Position numbers and translations under genes: made by a program. Shown one piece after another: positions 16,104 through 23,526 of a DNA stretch of 64,000 bases. The DNA is from Actinomadura sp. KC216 (GTDB lineage: Bacteria; Actinomycetota; Actinomycetes; Streptosporangiales; Streptosporangiaceae): NCBI RefSeq assembly GCF_004348535.1, contig NZ_SMJX01000005.1, positions 1 to 64,000 on the forward strand, read 5' to 3'. Every line of letters starts with the position of its first letter. Within the stretch, counting starts at the first letter, position 1. The notes under the pieces were generated by a model that ran no database searches, was not told the origin of the DNA, and saw only the letters and a list, made by a program, of their open reading frames with translations.

Positions 16104-17710
16104 GCCACGAAACCCTCTCGATCCTCCTGTTCCTGACGTTCGTCGCCGGAACGCTCGCCATCACCGTCTGGGCGAGCCGGAACACCAAGAACGCCACCGA
16201 CTTCTACGCGGGCGGACGGTCCTTCTCCGGCGTCCAGAACGGCCTCGCGATCGGCGGCGACTACATGTCCGCCGCGTCCTTCCTCGGCATCGCGGGCCTG
16301 ATCGCCCTCTACGGCTACGACGGGTTCCTGTACTCGATCGGGTTCCTCGTCGCGTGGCTCGTCGCGCTCCTCCTGGTCGCGGAGCTGCTGCGGAACTCGG
16401 GCCGGTTCACGATGGCGGACGTGCTGTCGTTCCGGATGAGCCCCCGCCCCGTCCGCACCGCCGCCGGCGTCTCGACCATCGTCGTGTCGATCTTCTACCT
16501 GCTGGCGCAGATGGTCGGCGCGGGCGCGCTGGTCTCCCTGCTCTTCGGCTTCACCAGCGAGTTCGCGAAGGGCGCGACGATCGCGCTGGTCGGCGTCCTC
16601 ATGATCGTGTACGTCGTGTTCGGCGGCATGAAGGGCACCACCTGGGTGCAGATCGTCAAGGCCGTCCTGCTGATGACGGGCGCGACCCTGATCACGCTCC
16701 TCGTGCTGAGCGAGTTCGGCTTCAACCTGTCGTCGCTGCTGAACGACGCCGCCGACCAGAGCGGCAAGGGCAAGGACTTCCTGGAGCCCGGCCTCCGCTA
16801 CGGCACCGAGGCCAGCGGCCTGGAAGGCAAGCTCGACCTGATCAGCCTCGGGCTGGCGCTCGTCCTCGGCACCGCCGGGCTGCCGCACATACTGATCCGC
16901 TTCTACACCGTCCCGACCTCCCGCGACGCCCGCAAGTCGGTGCTGTGGGGCATCGGCATCATCGGCTCGTTCTACCTGCTGACCCTCGTCCTCGGCTTCG
17001 GCGCCGCCGCCCTCGTCGGCAGCAAGGAGATCGCGAAGGAGAACCCGGCCGGCAACACCGCGGCCCCGCAGCTCGCGGAGAAGGTCGGCGACCTCGTCTT
17101 CGGCGAGGCGGGCGGCACGATCCTCCTCGCGATCATCGCCGCGGTCGCGTTCGCGACGATCCTCGCGGTCGTGGCGGGCCTCACCCTCGCCTCCTCCTCG
17201 TCCTTCTCGCACGACCTGTACGCCCACGTGTTCCGCAAGGGCAAGGCCACCGAGCGGGACGAGGTCCGCGTCGCCCGGATCTCCGCGTTCGTCATCGGCG
17301 CCGTCGCGATCGTCCTCGGGATCTACGCGCAGCGCCTGAACGTCGCGTTCCTCGTCGCCCTCGCGTTCGCGGTGGCCGCGTCCGGGAACCTGCCCGCGAT
17401 CCTGTACAGCCTGTTCTGGAAGCGGTTCAACACGGCCGGCGCCGTCGCCGCCATCTACGGCGGCCTCGGCTCCGCGATCTTCTTCGTGACCTTCTCCCCG
17501 GTGGTGTCCGGCTCCGAGAAGGCCCTGTTCACCGACGTGGACTTCCACTGGTTCCCGCTGGAGAACCCGGGCATCGTCTCCATCCCGATCGGCTTCTTCT
17601 GCGGCTGGCTCGGGACGATCCTCAGCAAGGAGTTCAACGCCGAGAAGTACGCCGAGATCGAAGTCCGCTCCCTCACCGGCGCGGGCGCCGAGGGGGCGGT
17701 CAAGCACTGA
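16100..17710 (+). CDS. actP: cation/acetate symporter ActP
   Basis: 536 residues, about 13 transmembrane segments. Sodium-coupled uptake of acetate and related short monocarboxylates. Seen: NATDFYAGGRSFSGVQNGLAIGGDYMSAASFLGIAGL split over helices 1-2, the FGGMKGTTWVQIVKAVLL segment, GTAGLPHILIRFYTVP and the discharge-region SSFSHDLYAHVFRKGKA. These are diagnostic of the ActP/MctC group. Directly coupled with the DUF485 gene. The LytTR box pair upstream implies induction by the LytS/LytR system. Confidence 0.92.
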   Translation: MSHETLSILLFLTFVAGTLAITVWASRNTKNATDFYAGGRSFSGVQNGLAIGGDYMSAASFLGIAGLIALYGYDGFLYSIGFLVAWLVALLLVAELLRNSGRFTMADVLSFRMSPRPVRTAAGVSTIVVSIFYLLAQMVGAGALVSLLFGFTSEFAKGATIALVGVLMIVYVVFGGMKGTTWVQIVKAVLLMTGATLITLLVLSEFGFNLSSLLNDAADQSGKGKDFLEPGLRYGTEASGLEGKLDLISLGLALVLGTAGLPHILIRFYTVPTSRDARKSVLWGIGIIGSFYLLTLVLGFGAAALVGSKEIAKENPAGNTAAPQLAEKVGDLVFGEAGGTILLAIIAAVAFATILAVVAGLTLASSSSFSHDLYAHVFRKGKATERDEVRVARISAFVIGAVAIVLGIYAQRLNVAFLVALAFAVAASGNLPAILYSLFWKRFNTAGAVAAIYGGLGSAIFFVTFSPVVSGSEKALFTDVDFHWFPLENPGIVSIPIGFFCGWLGTILSKEFNAEKYAEIEVRSLTGAGAEGAVKH

Positions 17711-17978
17711 CCCTGTCGTGCCGCGCGGGCGACCGTCGCCCGGCCCCGCGCGGCCCGTGGCCCCGTCCCCGTACCTCCCGGGACGGGGCCGCGCTCCCCA
17801 CCCGCGTCCCCCTGACGCTCAGCGGACGTCAGGGGGACGCGGCATTCCTCAGATGGCGTGTTGCCCTTGTCCCGGCCGCCCACCCTGCAATTCCTCCCTG
17901 CTGATCGCGGCCCATGGCCGCGCACGTACGGGTGGGGGCGACGCGGCGTCGGGGGGATGCCACCGCGCCGCCCCGGCT
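17711..17978. other. intergenic region with two strong hairpins
   Basis: No gene is supported in these 268 bases between convergent genes. Hairpin 1 (17759-17790) has 11-bp arms GGCCCCGTCCC and its complement with a 10-base loop, the likely actP terminator. Hairpin 2 (17804-17840) has perfect 14-bp arms and a 9-base loop and may stop transcription from both sides. Confidence 0.6.
17804..17840. terminator. strong 14-bp hairpin
   Basis: Perfect arms GCGTCCCCCTGACG (17804-17817) and CGTCAGGGGGACGC (17827-17840) enclose a 9-base loop. It lies between the convergent actP and a small minus-strand gene. There is no T tract, so the assignment as terminator rests on position and stem strength. Confidence 0.6.
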
Positions 17979-18338
17979 CTAGTGCGACGCGTTCACGGTG
18001 ATCAGGCCGCTCAGCGCGCTGCGCAGCCATCCCCGGCGAACGGAACGGCGGTGCCGCGAAGGCGCCGGTTGGACGCGCGAGGACGCGTCGCCGAGGCTGT
18101 CCCGCGAGTACCGTGGCGCGTGGCGCGGAAGGGGCCGCTGCAGCACCGCGATCCGGTCTGCCAGTTCCATCGGCTTGGATGCCTCCACGAGGCGGTGTCG
18201 ACCGGCGCGGTCCCACGCGAGCGCCCACCAGCTCCCGGTGAACTCGCCCTGCCACACCGCCACACCGGGAAACCAGCGCGCCAGCTCGGCCGTCACCTGC
18301 TCGGGCTCCAGTTCGGCCACCGCCCAAGGCGGGGTCAC
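17979..18338 (-). CDS. small hypothetical protein
   Basis: 119 residues, not recognised. The sequence has a well-formed alpha/beta pattern (VTAELARWFPGVAVWQGEFTG, then SWWALAWDRAGRHRLVEA, then helix PMELADRIAVLQRPL) and a low-complexity basic tail. The GTG at 18338 overlaps the stop of the upstream small gene (GTGA), so the two are coupled. Such pairs of about 100-residue proteins next to XRE regulators are common in actinomycetes, but I cannot name the family. The pair is divergent from the SLOG/XRE genes. Confidence 0.6.
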   Translation of the reverse strand: MTPPWAVAELEPEQVTAELARWFPGVAVWQGEFTGSWWALAWDRAGRHRLVEASKPMELADRIAVLQRPLPRHAPRYSRDSLGDASSRVQPAPSRHRRSVRRGWLRSALSGLITVNASH

Positions 18339-18631
18339 TGCTTCGCCCCGTTGCGCAGGTAGCCGACGATGAAGACGGCCGCGTCGGTGATGTGTCCCGC
18401 CTCGGCGACGGGCTCGTTCCAAGAGGTGTAGAACCAGAGCCGCGCGTCGTCCTCCACCCGCGGACGGCACGTGATGACATCTGAGAGTCGACCGACCTCC
18501 GGACAGCACCCAGGGACGTCCGGGTTCTTGACGCTCAACCCGCGCGTGGTCAGCTCGACCTCGAGCCGCCGGGCCGACAGATGCGCCCCCAACGCCGCGA
18601 GGCGCTCCTGGGGAACCGTACGATTTGCCAT
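18335..18631 (-). CDS. small hypothetical protein
   Basis: 98 residues from the ATG at 18631, which has GGAAGG upstream on the minus strand; a longer start at 18682 is less likely. The N-terminal part ERLAALGAHLSARRLEVELTTRGLSV suggests a helix then strand, followed by a cysteine pair (PGCC) and an aromatic DARLWFYTSW segment. No known family was recognised. It is the first gene of a two-gene unit coupled to the 119-residue protein. Confidence 0.6.
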   Translation of the reverse strand: MANRTVPQERLAALGAHLSARRLEVELTTRGLSVKNPDVPGCCPEVGRLSDVITCRPRVEDDARLWFYTSWNEPVAEAGHITDAAVFIVGYLRNGAKQ

Positions 18632-18768
18632 GGGTCGGACCACCTTCCGGCCGAGGCCCCGGGTCACCTGGTGTTCGCGCACCAGGCCGGGGCCGCTCTC
18701 GTCTGGCGAAGGGGACTCATCAGGCGGTTCACCGTCGTCTGCCGAGTGACAGGCCGGACGAGCTCCTC

Positions 18769-18800
18769 TGTGTGACCGAGTGAATAGGGTTCGTCACACA
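18769..18800. promoter_or_regulatory. inverted repeat upstream of the SLOG gene
   Basis: Perfect 8-bp arms TGTGTGAC (18769-18776) and GTCACACA (18793-18800) with a 16-bp spacer. They are in the 205-bp gap between the divergent small-gene pair and the SLOG gene. It resembles an operator for a dimeric regulator, possibly the XRE protein at 19320. Confidence 0.45.
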
Positions 18801-18836
18801 AGAGGGAGATGACATCTGGTGACATGAGGACAGGGC

Positions 18837-19295
18837 ATGCCGCAGGCCGTGACGATCACAGGTACGCGCTCGACCGATCACCGCGCATTGACCGACTACC
18901 GGGCGATGTTCGATGAGTACGTCCGCCCGTTCGCGCAGCCCGGTGTTAGCTTCCACTTGGGAGGCGCGTCCGGTATCGACTCGCTCGCGTTGCTCTGGCT
19001 GGCCGACGAGACGGATGTGCGGCTCGTGGTAGCCGTTCCGGCCCGGTTGGCCGATCAGCCGCCCGACGCTCGGCGTGCCGTGGCTACGGTCCGAAACGCG
19101 GGCCGCCTCACTGAATTGGTAGAACTCGGTGGCACCCTCAACACCGAAGGCTATTTCGCGCGCAATCGCTGGATGGTGGACCGCAGCGGCTTCGTCATTG
19201 GCTTTCCCCTTCGGGGGATGCGATCAAGTGGCACCTGGTACACGCTCGACTATGCGGCAAACCATGACAAACCTCGATTGGTGATGCCGATCTGA
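18837..19295 (+). CDS. SLOG-domain (DprA/LOG-like) protein
   Basis: 152 residues forming a single Rossmann-like SLOG domain. Seen: strand-turn TITGTRSTD (residues 6-14), the ligand loop HLGGASGIDSLAL (40-52), RNRWMVDRSGFVIGF (109-123) and SSGTWYTLDYA (130-140), matching the G-loop and (N/S)xxM...SGT pattern of this superfamily. SLOG domains sense or process nucleotide-derived ligands in systems from DprA to Thoeris and CBASS (family knowledge). No effector domain is attached. The XRE/TPR gene begins 24 bp downstream, so the two probably act together. The ligand is unknown. Confidence 0.75.
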   Translation: MPQAVTITGTRSTDHRALTDYRAMFDEYVRPFAQPGVSFHLGGASGIDSLALLWLADETDVRLVVAVPARLADQPPDARRAVATVRNAGRLTELVELGGTLNTEGYFARNRWMVDRSGFVIGFPLRGMRSSGTWYTLDYAANHDKPRLVMPI

Positions 19296-19319
19296 GAACT
19301 GTGATGGTGTACTGCCGAC

Positions 19320-20675
19320 ATGGACGGAGAACGCAAGGTCGGAGCCCACGCCCTACGGCGGCTCCGGACAAAGCGGGGTTGGTCTTGGGCCGAACTGGCC
19401 GCACAACTGCGTTCGCATGGCCGCGGGCTGCACATCACACGAGTCGGCTCGGCCCAACTGAACAGCATCCGGCGGACCGTCGGACGCTGGGAGGCAGCCG
19501 TCAGTACTCCCGACGAGCAATATCAGGTGCTTCTCGCGTACGTCTACGCGCGCACGCCTGCCGGATCGGTGGCCCTCGGCTCCGGCTCGGACTTCCGCGA
19601 GCTAATGGAGGCACTGGCGCTACTCGGCGTGCCATCTGAGCGGATCGATGAGCTGACGAACACCGTTGCCGCCGCCGTGGTCGACACGGGCATGAGCCTT
19701 CTGGCCTTCCTCGATGCCTCGACCCGCGCTGAGCTGGCCGGTGTGCTCGCCCGGCCCGAGTCGTTGAGCGTCTCGGTGCTCGATGGACTCGACGCGACGA
19801 GCAGGACGGTAGACGGGCAGATCAGCACTGTTCCGTTCGTGCGGCTCCACCTCGTCCAGGCGGCCGTGGTCGAAGCATGTCGGCAATTGTTGACGCGCGA
19901 TAGTCCTGCCGGGCTGCGATCCCAGCTGAACGCCGTTGCCGCCCGTGCATTCGCGCTGGCCGCTCGACTGGCGTTCGAGACCCGTGACGACTCTGCCGCG
20001 CTCGCGCTGTACGAAGAAGCGGTAGCGGTCGCGGGCGAGGTCGACCATTCACAACGGGCCTTGATTCGTTCAAGCCAGACGATGGTCACCTACTACTCCA
20101 CCGGCGACATCGGGTGGGCCCGCGGCATCGCCGACGCCGCCGTGCGGGACGCGCGTCGTGGTGGCAGCGCCCTCATGCGGGCGCGGGCGCATGCGCTCCA
20201 GGCCGAGATGGCTGCGCGCAGTGAGCCCCCACAGGTGCGCCGTGCCCACGCGGCCTTGCACAGAGCGTGGTGCGACCTGGACGCCGACACAGCGGGCGAC
20301 CCGATGGCGAACTCGTTCAGTAAGGGGCCGCTCCGAGGCTTCGAGGGCGTGTGCGGCATCTTCCTCGGTGAGGCCGAGGCCGCCGAACGCCAGCTGGCGA
20401 GATCCGCCGAGACTTTGACGAGGCCCCGGGAGGGCGTCCAGCGGGCCATCGTTCTGACCGACCGCGCGCTCGCGCGACTCCGCACATCCGGCGCGGGTGC
20501 TCCCGAGGCCGCGGCCGGGCAATTGCACGAATGCGTTGAGCTCGCCGCCGCCACTCGAGGGCGCGTTCCGGCTCAGCGGCTCCGGCTCGCGCGCCTAGAG
20601 TTGCGCCCCTGGCGTCGTGAGGCGTTCGTGGCCGACCTCGACGACCACATTCACTCCACGCTAATCGGAGTCTGA
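19320..20675 (+). CDS. XRE-type HTH regulator with TPR-like C-terminus
   Basis: 451 residues. The N-terminus (8-65) is a helix-turn-helix of the XRE type: GAHALRRLRTKRGWSWAELAAQL, then LNSIRRTVGRWEAAVSTPDE. The rest is helical, with repeat-like segments (ALALYEEAVAVAGEVDHSQRA; ARGIADAAVRDARRGG; ALHRAWCDLD) as in actinomycete regulators whose TPR domains bind peptides or small ligands. It is tightly linked to the SLOG gene. The codon choice is slightly less GC-biased than its neighbours (more CAA, TTG and ATT), which may indicate transfer. The targets are unknown. Confidence 0.8.
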   Translation: MDGERKVGAHALRRLRTKRGWSWAELAAQLRSHGRGLHITRVGSAQLNSIRRTVGRWEAAVSTPDEQYQVLLAYVYARTPAGSVALGSGSDFRELMEALALLGVPSERIDELTNTVAAAVVDTGMSLLAFLDASTRAELAGVLARPESLSVSVLDGLDATSRTVDGQISTVPFVRLHLVQAAVVEACRQLLTRDSPAGLRSQLNAVAARAFALAARLAFETRDDSAALALYEEAVAVAGEVDHSQRALIRSSQTMVTYYSTGDIGWARGIADAAVRDARRGGSALMRARAHALQAEMAARSEPPQVRRAHAALHRAWCDLDADTAGDPMANSFSKGPLRGFEGVCGIFLGEAEAAERQLARSAETLTRPREGVQRAIVLTDRALARLRTSGAGAPEAAAGQLHECVELAAATRGRVPAQRLRLARLELRPWRREAFVADLDDHIHSTLIGV

Positions 20676-20722
20676 GCACGGGGTGAGCCGACACTCATCG
20701 ATGCCCCGCTAGCCTGCCGAGT

Positions 20723-21127
20723 ATGCGGATGTTGCATCTTGGGTTGCGGGTCAGCGACCTTGAACGGTCGCTCGCCTTTTACGCCGCGCTTGGTTACGCG
20801 GTGGTCGGCGGCGTCCCTGAGACTGGGTTTGGCAGCCTGACCATGCTCAAGCTGCCCGACGATCCGTTCGTCAGCCTTGAGCTCGTGCACGACCCCGCGA
20901 AGCCGGTTGAAGACGTCAGCGCCGTCAACCACCTCGTCGTCCAGGTGGACGATCTCGATGCCACGATCGCGGATCTCGCGGTCAAGGGCGTCATGGCCGA
21001 GCCTCCCGCGGAGCCGGGACCCGGGGTCCGGACGTCGTGGCTGACCGACCCCGACGGGTACCGGATCGAGCTCGTGCAGTGGCCGCCCGGCCATCCGGCG
21101 GGAATGACGGCCGCCGATTTCACCTGA
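20723..21127 (+). CDS. VOC family protein (glyoxalase-like)
   Basis: 134 residues, one VOC domain with the expected metal-site pattern: MLHLGLRVSDLERSLAFY at the N-terminus, SLELVHD in the middle, NHLVVQVDDLDATI and the C-terminal TDPDGYRIELVQW. This closely follows lactoylglutathione-lyase-like proteins. Typical functions are methylglyoxal detoxification or resistance to metal-chelating drugs, but the substrate cannot be set. The ATG is 47 bp after the XRE gene; a separate promoter is possible. Confidence 0.85.
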   Translation: MRMLHLGLRVSDLERSLAFYAALGYAVVGGVPETGFGSLTMLKLPDDPFVSLELVHDPAKPVEDVSAVNHLVVQVDDLDATIADLAVKGVMAEPPAEPGPGVRTSWLTDPDGYRIELVQWPPGHPAGMTAADFT

Positions 21128-21227
21128 TCAGCCGCGTCCGCGCCGAATTTGGGCTACTGGACGGTAGAACATGAGAACTTTTCTGGTTCGGGTGGCATCT
21201 ACTCCGATATCGACTGCCGCAACCTGA

Positions 21228-21248
21228 AGCCTGTCAGGAAGGCTTCAC
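21228..21248 (+). promoter_or_regulatory. hairpin in the leader of the toxin-like gene
   Basis: GAAGCCT (21228-21234) and AGGCTTC (21242-21248) form a 7-bp stem with a 7-base loop, 32 bp before the start at 21281. It may act in the mRNA leader or as an operator. It lies in a 153-bp gap with no gene. Confidence 0.35.
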
Positions 21249-21280
21249 GGCGGTCGGAACCCACTTATCGGGGACCGTAA

Positions 21281-23467
21281 ATGATCTTGAAGCCTCGACA
21301 TCGGACAGGTTCGGGCCGGGCCGGACGGCGGGTGACCAGGGCCGTCGCCGGCGTGGTGTCGCTCGCGCTCGTCGCGTCGGCCGTCACGGCGGTCACGGTG
21401 CCGCAGCGGGCCGACGCGCTGCCGCTCCAGCAGCACCGGCCGATGACCTATAACATGCAGGGCGCCGCCGACGGACAGCTCGCCAAATGGACCAACACCG
21501 TCCGGACGCAGGCCAGGACGCACGACGTGATCGCCTTACAGGAGGCGGGCGCGAGGCCGACCAGCATGGGAACGCCCGAAACGGCCGCCCAGCAGCACGG
21601 GATGCGAGTCGACCGGTACCTATGGCGAGTGGAGACCGTTGACAGTGACCCCCTGGACCAGGGGGGCGTGCGCAACGTGTACTTCATGGAGACCGATCCC
21701 GGCGGCCACCGGGTGAACCTCGCCATCGTCACCCCGTACGCCGCCGACGAGATCATCATCATCCCGCCGTCCTTCCAGAGCAGCCGCCCGGCGTTCGGGA
21801 TCCGCCTCGGGACGACCGTCTTCTTCACGATGCACGGCCTGTCCGGCTCGGGCAACGACGACAACGGGCTGCTCCGGCAGATGAACCAGCAGGTCACGGG
21901 CAACCGCTGCTGGGTCGCGCTCGGCGACTTCAACCGCGAGCCGCACCGGTGGAACCCGGCCGGCAGCTCCCTGCAGACTCCCGGCTTCGACCCGAACCTG
22001 CCCACACTTCCCGGGACCGGCAGGATTTACAGCCCCAATGAGCCGACGCACGTTCTCTCCAGTGGGGAGATGCGCGAACTCGACTACATGGTGACCAACT
22101 GCAATCTCCCCAGCGAATGGGGTGGGAACCGGATCGGCGACCTGTCGTCCGACCACGTCCCCGTCGAATTCCGTCCATTGGCGGCGGACGCGAAGGGACG
22201 GAAGAAGACCGTGATCAGCAAGAAGAACGCGAAGGCACTCGACCAGCGCGAGGACAGCAGGATCAACCGGCCCCAGCGCTTCTGGGGCGTCGTGAAGAAC
22301 CGCAGCACGTCGGCCACCCAGCGATACTCGCTCCGCACCGTCGCCCGGGGACAGTCCCAGATCGTCAACGAGTACAACCAGTGCCTTCACGAGGTGGACA
22401 CCCCGTTCTCGACGGAGCCCAACCTGCACACCAAGACATTCTGGCGCCCCTGCGGCATTGACTCCGCCGACCGGTGGAGGCTGATCTTTTCCACGGTCCA
22501 CTCCGGCTACATGACGCTGCTCAACGAGGGCACGCGCCGCTGCCTGACGCTGGAGGGCGAGGGCGACCATCCCGTCGGCCGGTCCTGCACCAGCGGCACC
22601 GACGCGAGCCAGCTGTGGGCCGCGGTCCCGGCCTTGGAACAGGGCGACACCGGCGCCGACGACGACGGGCCGGGCCCCCGCCCGGACGAGACCGGAGAGC
22701 AGCAGGCGAGGCCGGACGTGACGTGGAACATCACCCCGTCCAGCGGCCCCGAGCTGTCGCGCAACTACAACGACATGATCGGATCTCTGCGGCGGGCGGC
22801 CGGGGCCCATCCGTTCCGGGGGAACGTCGGCCAGACCACGGCCGACCCCGACCGCATCATCCGGATGCGCGTCGAGCTCCAGGACTCGCGGGGGTCGAGC
22901 GACTTCCTGACGCTGTACCTGTCCGCCCACGACACCCGCCTGCGCGGCTGGACCAACGACCAGGGCACCTACCAGTTCGGCGACTACGACCTCGGCAGCC
23001 GGATCGGCGGATCGCCCACCAGCATGGTGTTCGGTTCCTCCGACGCGTCGCTGCGGTCGGCCTGGACGCAGACGGGGCAGCCCGAGCGGCATGCGAGCGT
23101 CCAGCGCGATCTCAGCGCCAACGAGATCAAGGACTCGCTGTACGGCCTGAACGACTACCGGCCGGGAGGCGACGTGACCCCCGTGATCAGGGCCTCCCTG
23201 GTCCTGTCGACGGTCGTGACGCACGCCGCCCACTTCGGCGCCGTCTCCCACGTCTCCAGCGACACTCTCGCCGACCGCAACCCGACCGGGAACCACTCCC
23301 TGAACGACACGATGTACGGCCTGTTCGACGACTGGGAGGCGCTCTCCCGGTTCACCCGGAACATCACCAACTTCCCCGTCACCACCGAGCCGCTCGACCT
23401 CGACGACCCCGACATCACGCTCCGCACCTTCAAGGAGGCCGAGAACTTCGTCATCCTGATCAGCTAG
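21281..23467 (+). CDS. secreted CdtB-like nuclease / ricin-B lectin / RIP-like protein
   Basis: 728 residues. A basic N-region and hydrophobic core end at about ADA-LP (residue 47), a Sec-type signal peptide. Residues 50-300 form an endonuclease/exonuclease/phosphatase domain closest to cytolethal distending toxin CdtB, with all key residues: Glu88 (LQEAG), His185 (TMHGLS), Asp216/Asn218 (GDFNRE), Asp268 (LDYM) and Asp291/His292 (SSDHVPVEF). Residues about 340-450 resemble a ricin-B/CdtA-like lectin (CLTLEGEG, SQLWAAV, paired cysteines). Residues 478-728 follow the fold pattern of ribosome-inactivating proteins (YNDMIGSLRRA, VTHAAHFGAV, DDWEALSRFTRNI), but the catalytic positions differ. I infer a secreted DNase-type toxin with a lectin module. 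The whole-protein role is unproven. Confidence 0.8.
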   Translation: MILKPRHRTGSGRAGRRVTRAVAGVVSLALVASAVTAVTVPQRADALPLQQHRPMTYNMQGAADGQLAKWTNTVRTQARTHDVIALQEAGARPTSMGTPETAAQQHGMRVDRYLWRVETVDSDPLDQGGVRNVYFMETDPGGHRVNLAIVTPYAADEIIIIPPSFQSSRPAFGIRLGTTVFFTMHGLSGSGNDDNGLLRQMNQQVTGNRCWVALGDFNREPHRWNPAGSSLQTPGFDPNLPTLPGTGRIYSPNEPTHVLSSGEMRELDYMVTNCNLPSEWGGNRIGDLSSDHVPVEFRPLAADAKGRKKTVISKKNAKALDQREDSRINRPQRFWGVVKNRSTSATQRYSLRTVARGQSQIVNEYNQCLHEVDTPFSTEPNLHTKTFWRPCGIDSADRWRLIFSTVHSGYMTLLNEGTRRCLTLEGEGDHPVGRSCTSGTDASQLWAAVPALEQGDTGADDDGPGPRPDETGEQQARPDVTWNITPSSGPELSRNYNDMIGSLRRAAGAHPFRGNVGQTTADPDRIIRMRVELQDSRGSSDFLTLYLSAHDTRLRGWTNDQGTYQFGDYDLGSRIGGSPTSMVFGSSDASLRSAWTQTGQPERHASVQRDLSANEIKDSLYGLNDYRPGGDVTPVIRASLVLSTVVTHAAHFGAVSHVSSDTLADRNPTGNHSLNDTMYGLFDDWEALSRFTRNITNFPVTTEPLDLDDPDITLRTFKEAENFVILIS

Positions 23468-23477
23468 TCCTTGTGGC

Positions 23478-23515
23478 GCACCGCCCGGGGACCGGAAACG
23501 GTTCGCGGGCGGTGC
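23478..23515. terminator. bidirectional nested hairpin terminator
   Basis: Arms GCACCGCCCG (23478-23487) and CGGGCGGTGC (23506-23515) enclose an inner ACCG-GAAA-CGGT hairpin with a stable GAAA tetraloop. It lies between the convergent toxin-like and beta-propeller genes and can serve both. Confidence 0.65.
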
Positions 23516-23526
23516 CGTCTCGGGCC

